Numbered from the stretch's first letter, positions 44,885-54,550 are shown. The stretch is DNA of 64,000 nt from Dyella flava (GCF_016904955.1 NZ_JADIKE010000036.1:262021-326020), one strand, 5' to 3'. The notes: generated from the letters alone by a model not told the origin. Program-made: numbers and translations.

Positions 44885-45634
44885 ATGTCCCAGCCATTGA
44901 CCGTCATCGGCAACTACATCTCGCCCTTCGTGCGCAAGGTGCTGGCATGTCTGGAGCTCAAGGGCATCGACTACGTGATCGATCCGATCACGCCCTTCCT
45001 CGGCAACGAGGACTTCAGCCGATTGAGCCCGCTGCGCCGTGTGCCGGTGCTGATCGATGACGACCTGGTACTCAACGATTCCTCGGTGATCTGTCAGTAC
45101 CTGGAAGACAAATATCCCACCCCATCGCTCTACCCTGCCGATATCGGCCAGCGCGCCAAAGCGCGCTGGCTGGAGGAATTTGCCGATACGCGACTGGCCG
45201 ACGTGCTGGTGTGGCGGCTGTTCTATCAACTGGCGGTCCTGCGCTATGTGTTCGGGCAGGCCACCGATGAAAGCGTGGTGCAGAAAGCGCGCGAGGTGGA
45301 TATTCCCTCCGCGCTCGATTATCTGGAAACACAGCTTCCCGCGGATGGTTTCGTCTTCGGCGAGCTGTCGATTGCCGACATCAGCATCGCCTGTTATTTC
45401 CGCACGGCATCGTTCGTACGCTACACGGTGGATGCGCAGAAGTGGCCACGCGTTGCGGCACTGGTGCAGCAGGTGCAGGCCTTGCCGTCGTTTCAGAAAC
45501 TGGCGCGGCTGGAAGACAGCATGCTGCGCATTCCGGTTACGCAACAACGCGAAGTGCTGGCCGCGGCGGGAGCGCCGCTCACGCGTGCGACGTTGGCAAC
45601 GGATACGCCGCGGCATGGGTTTCCGCGCAGCTGA
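44885..45634 (+). CDS. Glutathione S-transferase family protein
   Basis: A 249-residue protein with an N-terminal thioredoxin-like domain (about 5-80; GNYISPFVRKVLACLELKGIDY, RRVPVLIDDDLVLNDSSVICQYLEDKYP) and a C-terminal helical domain. The SPFVRKV motif puts a Ser where the GST active residue is expected. The specific substrate is unknown. Gap of 17 bp to the thioesterase. Confidence 0.88.
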   Translation: MSQPLTVIGNYISPFVRKVLACLELKGIDYVIDPITPFLGNEDFSRLSPLRRVPVLIDDDLVLNDSSVICQYLEDKYPTPSLYPADIGQRAKARWLEEFADTRLADVLVWRLFYQLAVLRYVFGQATDESVVQKAREVDIPSALDYLETQLPADGFVFGELSIADISIACYFRTASFVRYTVDAQKWPRVAALVQQVQALPSFQKLARLEDSMLRIPVTQQREVLAAAGAPLTRATLATDTPRHGFPRS

Positions 45635-45674
45635 TTTGCCGTCACCGCTTCGTAATGCGCTACCAGGCGCAACG

Positions 45675-46574
45675 TCAAAGCTGTTTGCTCATCTGCTCCA
45701 CCAGCCAGTCCACAAACACGCGCAACCTGGCCGGCATCTGCCGGTGCGGTGCATACAGCACGGTAACCGGCAATGACGGTGGCGGCGTGGCGGGAAGAAG
45801 CTCTCGCAAGGTGCCGTTGGCAATGCCTTCCGCGACGCGATAGCGCGGAAACTGCGCGATGCCCAGTCCCGCTTCGCAACAGGCAAGATAGGCTTCCACA
45901 CTGCTGACCGTGACCTGCCCGGGCAGGATCACTTCGCGCCGCTTGCGTCCCACCATGAACTCCAGCGGCTCGCTGCGATGCGTGGTGGGCGAGGCCCAGT
46001 TCACGGCGCAATGCCTGTTCTGCAAATCGGCCAGCGATTGCGGCACGCCATGTTTGCGCACGTAGGCGGCGCTGGCCACGGTCAATTGTTCGAGGACGCC
46101 GACGCGACGACCGACCAGGTTCGAGTCGGGCAATTTGCCGACGCGCAAGACGCAATCCACGCCTTCACGCAGCAGATCGACAAAATGATCACCGGTGCCG
46201 ATATCCAGCTCGAGCAAGGGATAACGTGCGAAGAACGCAGGCAGCGCGGGAATCAGCCAGAGGCGGGCCATCAGCGCAGGTACATCGATGCGCAGATGTC
46301 CGCGCGGCTGTACCGTGGCTTCGCGAAAATCCGCTTCGACGGCATCCATCTCAGCCAGCAGGCGCACGCAATGGCTGTAATAGGCCTCGCCATCGCGCGT
46401 GGCGTGTACCCGCCGGGTCGTTCGCTGCAATAGCTGTGTGCCCAGCCGTGTCTCAAGCCGCTTGATGGTATGCGTGACGGTGGCGCGCGGCAGGTTCAGA
46501 TCATCGGCCGCCGCAGTGAAGCTGCCCAGTTCAATGATGCGGGTGAACAGACGCATGGCATCGAGGCGATCCAT
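45675..46574 (-). CDS. LysR-type transcriptional regulator (DmlR-like)
   Basis: A 299-residue regulator. The start is ATG 46574 ([20 protein letters not shown]); the TTG 15 bases upstream is less likely. A winged HTH occupies residues 1-60 ([21 protein letters not shown]), then the effector domain. It is divergent from the aldo-keto reductase across 101 bp, the usual layout for LysR control of a neighbour. The effector is unknown. Confidence 0.9.
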   Translation of the reverse strand: MDRLDAMRLFTRIIELGSFTAAADDLNLPRATVTHTIKRLETRLGTQLLQRTTRRVHATRDGEAYYSHCVRLLAEMDAVEADFREATVQPRGHLRIDVPALMARLWLIPALPAFFARYPLLELDIGTGDHFVDLLREGVDCVLRVGKLPDSNLVGRRVGVLEQLTVASAAYVRKHGVPQSLADLQNRHCAVNWASPTTHRSEPLEFMVGRKRREVILPGQVTVSSVEAYLACCEAGLGIAQFPRYRVAEGIANGTLRELLPATPPPSLPVTVLYAPHRQMPARLRVFVDWLVEQMSKQL

Positions 46575-46675
46575 GGATTGTTGATCCAAATGAAATGGTG
46601 ATGGCCATTATTGAGCATTTATCGCATCACCGTACAAGCCGAAGATGTGCTGTCCCCCCAACCACGAGATGCATC

Positions 46676-47668
46676 ATGCAAACACGCACACTCGGCAAAA
46701 ACGGACCTGTCGTTTCCGCCCTCGGCCTCGGCTGCATGGGCATGAGCGATTTCTACGGCGCACGCGACGACGCCGAATCGGTCGCCACCATCCAGCATGC
46801 GCTCGACCGCGGCCTGACCCTGCTCGACACCGCCGACATGTACGGCCCATTCATCAATGAGGAACTGGTCGGCAAGGCGATCAAGGGCCGCCGCGACCAG
46901 GTTTTCCTGGCCACCAAGTTCGGCATCGTGCGCGACGCCTCCGATCCGACCAAGCGCGGAATCAGCGGCCGGCCGGAATATGTGCGCGCCAGCTGCGATA
47001 ACAGCCTCAAGCGGCTGGGTGTGGATCACATCGATCTGTATTACCAGCATCGCGTGGATCCGAATGTGCCGATCGAGGAAACCGTTGGCGCGATGGCCGA
47101 GCTGGTGGCCGCGGGCAAGGTGCGTTATCTCGGATTATCCGAAGCCTCGGTGCAGAGCATCGAGCGCGCCAGCAAGGTGCATACGATTACCGCACTGCAA
47201 AGCGAACTGTCGCTGTGGACCCGCGACCTGCTGGACAACGGCACGCTCGCGCGATGCCGCCAACTGGGCATCGCGCTGGTGGCCTATTCGCCATTGGGAC
47301 GCGGCTTCCTGACCGGCGCGATCACCCGGCCGGAAGATTTTGACCCGGACGATTTCCGTCGCACTAATCCACGTTTCGTCGGCGAAAACTTTGTGCACAA
47401 CCTGCAGCTGGTGAAGCGGGTGGAGGCACTGGCCCAGGAAAAAGGCTGCACCCCGGCACAACTGGCACTCGCCTGGGTATTGGCGCTGGGCCAGGACATC
47501 GTGCCGATCCCCGGCACCAGGCGCCGTTCGCGTCTGGACGAAAACCTGGGCGCACTGAATGTCCATCTGAGCGAAGGCGACCTGGCCTCGATCGAGCAGA
47601 TTTTCCCCATCGAGGCCGTAGCCGGCGAGCGTTATACCGCGGCGGGAATGGTTCATGTGAATCGGTAA
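46676..47668 (+). CDS. Aldo/keto reductase
   Basis: A 330-residue NADPH-dependent (alpha/beta)8 oxidoreductase. The catalytic tetrad is in place: Asp51, Tyr56, Lys81, His125 (DTADMYG, LATKFG, YYQHRVD). The cofactor loop [17 protein letters not shown] is near the C-terminus. It resembles the YakC/AKR13-type reductases that act on aldehydes. ATG 46676 is chosen because family members begin [10 protein letters not shown]. Probably controlled by the divergent LysR. A purine-rich repeat begins at its stop codon. Confidence 0.92.
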   Translation: MQTRTLGKNGPVVSALGLGCMGMSDFYGARDDAESVATIQHALDRGLTLLDTADMYGPFINEELVGKAIKGRRDQVFLATKFGIVRDASDPTKRGISGRPEYVRASCDNSLKRLGVDHIDLYYQHRVDPNVPIEETVGAMAELVAAGKVRYLGLSEASVQSIERASKVHTITALQSELSLWTRDLLDNGTLARCRQLGIALVAYSPLGRGFLTGAITRPEDFDPDDFRRTNPRFVGENFVHNLQLVKRVEALAQEKGCTPAQLALAWVLALGQDIVPIPGTRRRSRLDENLGALNVHLSEGDLASIEQIFPIEAVAGERYTAAGMVHVNR

Positions 47669-47757
47669 GAGAGAGAAATAAGGAGTGAGGAGTAAGAGAA
47701 AAACCGGCCTTTCAGCGCTCTTCTCTCACCTCTCACTCCTCTCCACTCTCTCCTATA
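47667..47757. repeat. Purine/pyrimidine inverted repeat, member D
   Basis: The left arm (47667-47703) begins inside the reductase stop codon. The right arm (about 47718-47757) is complementary with several mismatches, and the AT-rich TATAAAAT after it lies 7 bases before the queF start. Confidence 0.75.
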
Positions 47758-47767
47758 AAATAGGGAA

Positions 47768-48592
47768 ATGACTTCCCCCGAATACTCCCCCCTCGGCAAG
47801 CACACCGTCTACGCCGACCGTTACGATCCCAGCCTGCTCTTCCCGATTCCGCGCCAAGCAAAGCGCGATGAGATCGGGGTGGATGAGCCACTGCCTTTCC
47901 AGGGCGTGGATATCTGGAATGCGTATGAGCTGTCCTGGTTGGACATGCGTCGCAAGCCGGTGGCGGCAGTGGCGGAGTTTCATGTGCCGGCGACCTCGCC
48001 AAACATCATCGAGTCCAAGTCCTTCAAGCTGTATCTCAATGGTTTCGCACAGGAGCCGGTTGCCAACGCGGCGGCACTGAGTGCATTGCTGCAGCAGGAT
48101 CTGTCGCGTGCGGCGGGCGCGCCGGTGATGGTGTATATCCGTGAGCCGCGCGCGGCAAAGCATCTTTTTGCCGATCTCGAAGGCGAGTCGATCGACGGTC
48201 TGCCGGTGAAGATCGATGATTACGGCCCGCCCAAGGCCGACTATCTGCGTGTCAGCGCGGCTGGCGATGTCGTCGAGGAAGTCCTGGTATCGGACCTGCT
48301 GCGCTCTAATTGCCCGGTGACCGGCCAGCCGGACTGGGGCAGCGTGCAGATCAAGTACCGTGGCCCGGCCATCGACCGCGAAGGATTGCTGCGCTACCTG
48401 GTTTCGTTCCGCACGCATAACGAATTCCACGAACAATGCGTGGAACGCATTTTCATCGACGTGATGAAGCGCTGCGCGCCCGAGCAACTCAGCGTGTACG
48501 CGCGCTACACCCGCCGCGGCGGACTGGACATCAATCCCTTCCGCAGCACCGGCAAGGCGCTGCCGGACAATGTTCGCGGCGCAAGGCAGTAA
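47768..48592 (+). CDS. queF: NADPH-dependent 7-cyano-7-deazaguanine reductase
   Basis: A 274-residue enzyme that reduces preQ0 to preQ1 in queuosine (tRNA) synthesis. It is the long, two-domain form. Seen: substrate-binding [10 protein letters not shown] at 82-91, the catalytic Cys182 in [12 protein letters not shown] with Asp189, and [10 protein letters not shown]. All key residues are intact. No SD is clear before ATG 47768, and the repeat ends about 10 bases before it. Confidence 0.95.
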   Translation: MTSPEYSPLGKHTVYADRYDPSLLFPIPRQAKRDEIGVDEPLPFQGVDIWNAYELSWLDMRRKPVAAVAEFHVPATSPNIIESKSFKLYLNGFAQEPVANAAALSALLQQDLSRAAGAPVMVYIREPRAAKHLFADLEGESIDGLPVKIDDYGPPKADYLRVSAAGDVVEEVLVSDLLRSNCPVTGQPDWGSVQIKYRGPAIDREGLLRYLVSFRTHNEFHEQCVERIFIDVMKRCAPEQLSVYARYTRRGGLDINPFRSTGKALPDNVRGARQ

Positions 48593-48596
48593 AGGC

Positions 48597-48678
48597 AGTG
48601 AGTGGAGAGGAGTGAGAGGGGTGACAGGCAGGTTTCGCTGGCCTTTCTCTAACTCCTCACTCCTCTCCACTCACTCCT
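48597..48678. repeat. Purine/pyrimidine inverted repeat, member E
   Basis: The arms at 48597-48627 and 48644-48678 are imperfect complements (GTGAGTGGAGAGGAGTGAG and CTCACTCCTCTCCACTCAC). It starts 4 bases after the queF stop. Confidence 0.8.
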
Positions 48679-48802
48679 AGCCTTACCGGTTACACTCGCC
48701 GCCCTGGTCATCGGCACTTCAGATCGGCGGCGCTAGCCTTGTCCACCGGTCCGAAGTCGTCAGCCTCCGGTTCTCTTGCTCCCTTATTTCGGAATCCCGC
48801 CC

Positions 48803-49402
48803 ATGAAACTCTCCGCACGTTCCGCCGCCCTATACAGCGTCACGTTTGCCGGCCTGCTGGCGCTCAGCGCCTGCGGCAAGAACGAGCAGCAGCCTGCGAA
48901 CCAGCCCGCTTCCCCGAGCACGGCGCCGGCAGCACCGAGCACCGCCGCCAAACCCGCTCCGGCCAGCACGGCGCCGGCTCCGGCCAGCACGGCCGCCAAG
49001 CCTGCCGCAGCCAGCACCGCGCCGGCTGCCGCCACGGCCGCTCCCGCTGCGGCGGACAACACCTTCCAGGTCGCCGACATCACGCTGGGCGATGCCGTCA
49101 CCCCCGATCACAAGGTGCGCAAGGAAGTCGACACGTTCGCGCCGAACCAGAAGACCATCTATGTCAGCGTTGACACCAGCGGCAGCACCACTGGCGCCAC
49201 GCTCAATGCCAAGTGGAGCTACCTGGAAGGCAACGGTGAACTGGTGAATAGCGTCAGCCAGTCGATCGTTGCCGATGGTCCGGCCACCACCACCTTCCGC
49301 GTGCAGAACCCGGACCTGTGGCCGGTGGGCAAGTACAAGGTGGACATCCTGCTTGATGGCAAGCAGGTCGCGAGCAAGACCTTCGAAATCAAGAAGAGCT
49401 GA
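48803..49402 (+). CDS. Hypothetical lipoprotein with Ala/Pro/Ser linker
   Basis: A 199-residue protein. ATG 48803 gives MKLSARSAALYSVTFAGLLALSACGKN with lipobox LSAC, so it is a lipoprotein. The longer TTG start at 48776 would spoil the signal peptide. An Ala/Pro/Ser/Thr linker with imperfect repeats (APAPASTAAKPAAASTAPAAAT) spans about 30-90. It is followed by a beta-rich domain (TFQVADITLGDAVTPDHKVRKEV...LLDGKQVASKTFEIKKS). I do not recognise its function. A strong terminator follows. Confidence 0.8.
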   Translation: MKLSARSAALYSVTFAGLLALSACGKNEQQPANQPASPSTAPAAPSTAAKPAPASTAPAPASTAAKPAAASTAPAAATAAPAAADNTFQVADITLGDAVTPDHKVRKEVDTFAPNQKTIYVSVDTSGSTTGATLNAKWSYLEGNGELVNSVSQSIVADGPATTTFRVQNPDLWPVGKYKVDILLDGKQVASKTFEIKKS

Positions 49403-49424
49403 GCCTCGCCGACATGATGTAGAT

Positions 49425-49450
49425 GGGGCGCCCCACGGGCGCCCCTTTTT
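49425..49450 (+). terminator. Intrinsic terminator of the lipoprotein gene
   Basis: The perfect stem GGGGCGCCC/GGGCGCCCC with a 3-base loop is followed by five T. Confidence 0.92.
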
Positions 49451-49609
49451 CGTTGAACATGTTCCATCGAGCACGTCCCGTTGAAATGTCCTCGTCACGC
49501 GCACCGTTGCGGATGCGCCCTTGAGCGGACCTTTGGCGTCGGACATGTCGTCGCGCATGGCATCGCAAGTTATTACCTGCAATGTCTGATGTGGCACCAT
49601 CGCAGTGTG
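49451..49609. other. Intergenic DNA, nothing recognised
   Basis: No gene or clear motif is seen between the terminator and the palindromic element. Confidence 0.5.
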
Positions 49610-49898
49610 AGGGATGCTCTAATCCATTCCCCGCAGATGGCATGATGCCCAGAAGGCTCTCAGGGTGTGTCGCGCGGCGCAGGGAAGACTGGCCGTCTTT
49701 TCAAGCCGGGCGGCGCAGGCTGAGAGCCTTCTGGGCATCACCCCATTAGTAAATCCAAAACGCAGTGCTGGCCCTGTCTGTCCGCATGCCTTCGGTCCAT
49801 CGTCTCGACAGACGGCCAGTCTGCCTTCGCCGATGACCCGGTGGCCTGCGAACAGACAGGGCCAGTGCCACCTGTGGCGAATGGATTAGAGCATCCCT
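49610..49898. mobile_element. Nested palindromic element (MITE-like or structured RNA)
   Basis: A 289-bp block is bounded by 33-bp terminal inverted repeats (49610-49642 and 49866-49898, three mismatches). Inside are two further stems. A 21-bp perfect stem lies at 49643-49663/49720-49740, and a 23-bp stem with two mismatches lies at 49768-49790/49843-49865. The two stem interiors carry a 13-bp sequence, AGACTGGCCGTCT (49686-49698), whose exact complement is at 49810-49822. No coding frame with an SD is seen and no target-site duplication is evident. It ends 22 bases before the mprF start. Confidence 0.8.
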
Positions 49899-49920
49899 AA
49901 GGAATCGAGAGAGTCGTAGC

Positions 49921-52524
49921 GTGGAGCAACAAGGCGGGGCCGAAGTCCTTAGCCAAGAAGATGCCTTGAGCCGGCAGGGCCCGGTCTGGTTGCGTCGATT
50001 CGGTGGTCCGGCATTGTCGGTGCTGATGCTGTGCCTGGCGCTGTGGGCGCTGTACCGGCTGGCCGGCGAGGTGAGCTATCACCAGGTCGGCGAGTACATG
50101 CATCGCCTGCGCCGCGGACGTATCGGCCAGGCTATCGTGCTGACCGCGCTCGGCTATGCGGTGATGCCGTTCTACGATCTGTTCGCGCTGAATTCGATTG
50201 GCCGCAAACTGCCGCGTCCGCGCGTCGCACTGATTTCTTTTATCAGCTACGCCTTCAGCAATACGCTGGGCATGGCGATGCTGGTGTCCGGCTCGATCCG
50301 TTATCGCTTCTATATCCAGGCCGGCTTGTCGACGATGGAAGTGGCCAGGGTCGTGTTGTTCTGCACGATCAGCTTCTGGCTCGGCCTGTTCACGATCACC
50401 GGCGTCACGCTGATATTGGTGCCATTGCCGACCGGTTTGCCGCTGGCGTCCGCACGTGTGCTGCTCGGCGTGACACTTTGCGTGATTCCTTCGCTGTGGT
50501 TGCTTGGCGGCGCCTTGATGCGCCGGCCGATTCGTCTGTGGCGCTGGCATTTTCGATTGCCGCCGGTGACGGTCGGCCTGCGCCAGGTGCTCGTCGGGGC
50601 GGTGGACTGGGGGCTGGCCGCCGCCGTGCTGTATGCGCTGATGCCCGATGCGATGGTGCTGCATTTCGGCTCGTTCCTGGCGATTTTTGCGCTGGCGCAG
50701 ATCGCGGGCCTGATCAGCCATGTGCCGGGCGGTCTGGGCGTGTTCGAAGCGGTGATGCTGGCCGGCTTTGGCGCCACCGGCAATCAGGCGCTTTCGGCAC
50801 CGATTCTCGGCGCATTGGCAGCGTATCGCGGCGTCTACTATTTGCTGCCGTTGTGCGCCGCGACGGTCGCCGTGGTGATCCGCGAAGCGCGCGGATTGCG
50901 CCAGGCTGCGCTGCTCACACCGTGGTTCAACGGCATCCTGCCGCCGTTCTTTGCTGGTCTTACCCTGGTCTCCGGCGCCGTGCTGCTGTTCTCTGGCGCC
51001 ACCGCGGCACTGCCCGGGCGCATGGAATTGCTCAGCGATCTACTGCCGCTACCGGTGCTGGAGGTTTCGCATTTTCTCAGTAGCGTCATCGGCATGTCGC
51101 TGCTGATTCTTGCGCGCGGACTGCAGCGACGGCTTGATGCCGCGTATTGGCTGACCCTGGTGCTGCTGATCGCCGGTGCGGTCGCCTCACTGCTCAAGGG
51201 CATCGATTACGAAGAAGCCGGCCTGCTGATCCTGCTCGCCGTTGCCCTCGCGCCTGCGCATCGCCTGTTCTACCGGCGCGCGTCAATGTTCGAAGTGACC
51301 TTCTCGTTTGGCTGGGTGCTGGCATGCGCGACCGTGCTGGGTTGCACGGTATGGCTGGTGTTCTTCAGCTACCAGCACGTGGAATACAGCCGCGACCTGT
51401 GGTGGCAATTCAGTTTCTATCACGGCAATGCGCCGCGCGCACTGCGTGCGCTGGTCGGCGCCACCGGCGTCGCATTGCTGTTTGCACTCACCACGCTGAT
51501 CCGCTCGGCGCGGCCACGCCCCACCCTGCCGGATGAGACCGAACTGGCGCGCGCATTGCCACTGATCAAGCGATTCCATTCCGCACAAGCGCACCTCGCC
51601 TTGATGGGCGACAAGAGCCTGCTGTTCGATCCGGAGGACAAGGCGTTCATCATGTACGGCATCGAAGGCCGCAGCTGGGTCGCCATGGGCGATCCGGTCG
51701 GCCACGATGATCGTGCACGACAGGAGCTGGTCTGGACCTTCCACGAACACTGCGAACGCGGCGGCGGCTGGCCGGTGTTCTATCAGGTCGCACCGGACGA
51801 TCTGGATCTGTATCTCGAAGTCGGCATGAGCCTGCTGAAAATCGGCGAAGAAGCGCGCGTCAGGCTGGAACACTTCAATCTCGACGGTAAATCGAAGAAA
51901 ACCTTGCGCGGCACGGTCAACAAGCTGACTCGCGATGGTCTGCGCCTGGAAATCGTGCCGGCCGCCAATGTCCCGGCCTTGCTGCCGCAACTACGGCCGG
52001 TCTCGGAGGCCTGGCTGCGCGACAAGCGCGTGCGTGAAAAAGGCTTCTCGCTCGGCGCATTCAATGAGCACTACCTCTCGCGCATGCCGATGGCGGTGGT
52101 GTGGCAAGACGACAAACCCATCGCCTTCGCCAATATGTTCCTGTGCGAAAACATGGAAGAAGCATCGGTGGACCTGATGCGCCAGCTACCCGACGGTCCT
52201 ACCGGACTCATGGATTATCTGTTCGTGGAACTGATGCTGTGGGCCAGGGCCGAGGGCTATCGCTGGTTCAACCTCGGCATGGCCCCGCTTTCGGGCCTGC
52301 AGAGCCGGCGCCAAGCACCGTTGTGGAACCGGTTCGGTGCGCTCATCTTCGGCCGCGGCGAGCGCTTCTATAATTTCCAGGGTCTGCACCGCTACAAAGA
52401 CAAGTTCGACCCCGAGTGGGAGCCGCGCTATATGGCAGTGCCGGGCGGCATTGCCCTGCCGGTGGTGCTCACCAATGTCGCCAGCCTGATTTCGGGCGGC
52501 CTTACTGGAGTTGTGCGTCGATGA
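49921..52524 (+). CDS. mprF: Phosphatidylglycerol lysyltransferase/flippase MprF
   Basis: An 867-residue integral membrane protein that transfers an amino acid from aminoacyl-tRNA to phosphatidylglycerol and flips the product outward, lowering surface charge and sensitivity to cationic peptides. Seen: a many-helix N-terminal half (about 25-530; UPF0104-like FISYAFSNTLGMAMLVSGSIRYRFY, GLISHVPGGLGVFEAVML) and a soluble DUF2156 domain (about 560-850; KAFIMYGIEGRSWVAMGDPVG, FNLGMAPLSG). The length matches the family. The start is GTG 49921 with GAGAGAG upstream. The amino acid attached (Lys, Ala or Arg) cannot be told from sequence. The stop overlaps the next start (ATGA). Confidence 0.93.
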   Translation: MEQQGGAEVLSQEDALSRQGPVWLRRFGGPALSVLMLCLALWALYRLAGEVSYHQVGEYMHRLRRGRIGQAIVLTALGYAVMPFYDLFALNSIGRKLPRPRVALISFISYAFSNTLGMAMLVSGSIRYRFYIQAGLSTMEVARVVLFCTISFWLGLFTITGVTLILVPLPTGLPLASARVLLGVTLCVIPSLWLLGGALMRRPIRLWRWHFRLPPVTVGLRQVLVGAVDWGLAAAVLYALMPDAMVLHFGSFLAIFALAQIAGLISHVPGGLGVFEAVMLAGFGATGNQALSAPILGALAAYRGVYYLLPLCAATVAVVIREARGLRQAALLTPWFNGILPPFFAGLTLVSGAVLLFSGATAALPGRMELLSDLLPLPVLEVSHFLSSVIGMSLLILARGLQRRLDAAYWLTLVLLIAGAVASLLKGIDYEEAGLLILLAVALAPAHRLFYRRASMFEVTFSFGWVLACATVLGCTVWLVFFSYQHVEYSRDLWWQFSFYHGNAPRALRALVGATGVALLFALTTLIRSARPRPTLPDETELARALPLIKRFHSAQAHLALMGDKSLLFDPEDKAFIMYGIEGRSWVAMGDPVGHDDRARQELVWTFHEHCERGGGWPVFYQVAPDDLDLYLEVGMSLLKIGEEARVRLEHFNLDGKSKKTLRGTVNKLTRDGLRLEIVPAANVPALLPQLRPVSEAWLRDKRVREKGFSLGAFNEHYLSRMPMAVVWQDDKPIAFANMFLCENMEEASVDLMRQLPDGPTGLMDYLFVELMLWARAEGYRWFNLGMAPLSGLQSRRQAPLWNRFGALIFGRGERFYNFQGLHRYKDKFDPEWEPRYMAVPGGIALPVVLTNVASLISGGLTGVVRR

Positions 52525-53330
52525 AATTCCGCATCATCGCAATCGTTGTCTGCCTGGCGATTGCTGCATCTCTGATCATTTGGAAACCCTTTCCCCGCCC
52601 CAGCCTGGAAGAAGCCACCGTCGCGCTGACGCCTAAAGTGCAGGCTCCGGCGGGTCACGATGATGTGCTGGCGGTGTTCTACTCCGGTGACGGCGGCTGG
52701 CGCGATCTGGACAAGGAAGTAGGTGCGCGCCTGGCCAATCGTGGCATACCGGTGCTCGGCGTCAGTTGCCTGGCCTATTACTGGCGCAACCGCTCGCCGG
52801 AGGATTCCGCGCAAGATCTGGATGCACTGATCACCAAATACGCCACGCAGTGGCACAAGCAGAAAGTGTGGCTGATCGGCTTCTCGTTCGGGGCAGACGT
52901 GCTGCCGACGATCGTCGACAAGCTCAGCCCCGCCAATCGCGCCCGCATCTCTCAGCTGGTGCTGCTATCACCGAGCCAGGACGTGAACTTCGAAGTCGAG
53001 CTGGAAGGCTATATGCGCGAGAACTGGCTCAAGACGCACACCAAGGCGCTGATGGAATGGATCAATCCGGTAGCGCACTATCCCGCGCTACCGCCGATCA
53101 CCGCACTGCAAAACAAACCGCCGATGATCTGCTATTACGGCCGCGAAGACGGCGACGACACGGTGTGCGACGACCCGAAACTGCCGACCTGGGTAAAAGT
53201 TTACGAAATGCCGGGCGACCATCATTTCAATTACGACTATGACGGCCTTGCCACGCGCATGATCGGCGACTTGCCGGCTGACTCCGCAACCGTGCAAAAC
53301 ACGGCACAAAATTCCATGACAGTGCACTGA
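52521..53330 (+). CDS. VirJ/AcvB-like hydrolase, predicted aminoacyl-PG hydrolase
   Basis: A 269-residue protein with an N-terminal anchor or signal (MKFRIIAIVVCLAIAASLIIWKP) and one VirJ domain. Seen: VFYSGDGGWRDLDKEVG, nucleophile elbow GFSFGAD, and a late GDHHFNYDY. Agrobacterium AcvB, a relative, hydrolyses lysyl-phosphatidylglycerol. The ATG at 52521 overlaps the mprF stop, so the two are translationally coupled. The longer frame upstream lies inside mprF and is rejected. This fits a synthase-hydrolase pair tuning lipid charge. Confidence 0.88.
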   Translation: MKFRIIAIVVCLAIAASLIIWKPFPRPSLEEATVALTPKVQAPAGHDDVLAVFYSGDGGWRDLDKEVGARLANRGIPVLGVSCLAYYWRNRSPEDSAQDLDALITKYATQWHKQKVWLIGFSFGADVLPTIVDKLSPANRARISQLVLLSPSQDVNFEVELEGYMRENWLKTHTKALMEWINPVAHYPALPPITALQNKPPMICYYGREDGDDTVCDDPKLPTWVKVYEMPGDHHFNYDYDGLATRMIGDLPADSATVQNTAQNSMTVH

Positions 53331-53550
53331 TTACCTGGCGCACGGCCTGATAATAAAAACCACACAATCCAATCACGCTCATGCCGTTGACGCGCATGAC
53401 GCGGTGAGCATGCACGCCTTTACCAAGGTGAATGCCGGCAACCTCTTTATACAAACCAGGCACGAATGATTCACGTGCGCGGTGATCGAATCGACAACCG
53501 CACTCGGTGCATGTGCCTTGTGCATCCTTTCAAGCTGAAGAGGTAACGTC

Positions 53551-53766
53551 ATGAACCAAGACATGCTCAGGGGTCAATGGAAACAGCTCACCCCCAATAT
53601 CAAGCAGCACTGGGGCAAGCTCACTGATGCCGACCTGAAGGTCAGCGAAGGAAGCGTGGAATACCTGACCGACAAGGTAGAGAAACGTTACGGCATCAGC
53701 CACTCTGAAGCCGAAAAACAGGTTCGCGAGTTCGAGACTCAGATCAGCAAGCATACGCATCACTGA
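53551..53766 (+). CDS. CsbD family stress protein, copy 1
   Basis: A 71-residue hydrophilic protein of the CsbD (YjbJ) family: MNQDMLRGQWKQLTPNIKQHWGKLTDADLKVSEG, with helical Glu/Lys-rich C-terminus. Such proteins accumulate under general stress and their function is unknown. AGAGGTAACGTC before ATG 53551 gives a good SD. A related gene follows at 54317. Confidence 0.92.
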   Translation: MNQDMLRGQWKQLTPNIKQHWGKLTDADLKVSEGSVEYLTDKVEKRYGISHSEAEKQVREFETQISKHTHH

Positions 53767-54316
53767 ACCTTTCATCCGCGGCCCCGCACCAGCATACGTA
53801 CCCGAGCAGCTCGCAAGATGGCTGGTGCGGGGGCACAGGGCACCCTCATCATCGCCGCGGCGCGCTTAGAGCGTGAGACCGCGCGACATAAAGACGTAGA
53901 GATCGCACCGCAGGCAGCAGCGTGATGCGCCTCACTGCATGCGCCCGCCGACCGGCTGATGCATGACATGCTGGCCGCTGTACAGTTCACGCCCATCGGC
54001 AACACGTCTTCAGGCATACCGCGAACCTCCCATTGCTGAATTCGTGCCGGACACGTCGCCCGTCCTGGCTGCGACCACGCTTCTGCGCGCGGGCGGACAA
54101 CCCTTCTGGAATTCGCCTGAGTTCAGTAACGCGAGACGATCACGCGTATATCCCCACGTGATCTGCACACCACGCAAACAAATCGTGCGCACGGCATTCA
54201 TGTGACTTAACCGTTCCAGCGCACTCCCACACATTGTTTACAGCGGGGCTGTTCGAATCGATCGCGTCAGATGCGTGGCGTCTGGCTTATCCATCGAAGC
54301 GCACGAGGTGACTGTA
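53767..54316. other. Intergenic region with 12-bp inverted repeat
   Basis: 550 bp between the two CsbD genes without a supported gene. An inverted repeat CCCCGCACCAGC/GCTGGTGCGGGG (53782-53793 and 53821-53832) with an internal CGAGC/GCTCG hairpin lies after the first gene and may end its transcript. The rest shows nothing recognisable. Confidence 0.45.
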
Positions 54317-54550
54317 ATGAATCACGACACGATCAGTGGCCAATGGAAACAACTCGGCGGCCAGATCAAAAAGCAATGGGGCAAATTGACCGACGATGAT
54401 CTGAAAGTCGTCGAAGGCAACGCCCAGATGCTCGCCGGCCGGTTGCAGGAACGCTACGGCATCGCCCGCGAGGAAGCCGAACGGCAAGTCCGTGACTTTC
54501 AGAAGGATCTGGACGTCAGTAGGCAGAAAGACAAGCCACTGAGCCACTGA
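54317..54550 (+). CDS. CsbD family stress protein, copy 2
   Basis: A 77-residue paralogue of the gene at 53551: [35 protein letters not shown], ending in a charged tail ([12 protein letters not shown]). ATG 54317 has GAGGTG upstream (54305-54310); the longer frame to 54275 is not needed. Likely a duplicate of the first with a diverged C-terminus. Confidence 0.92.
   Translation: MNHDTISGQWKQLGGQIKKQWGKLTDDDLKVVEGNAQMLAGRLQERYGIAREEAERQVRDFQKDLDVSRQKDKPLSH

Noticed and set aside
49665-49889. Short frame inside the palindromic element before mprF
   Set aside because: It reads through both stems with no ribosome site; explained by the repeat structure.
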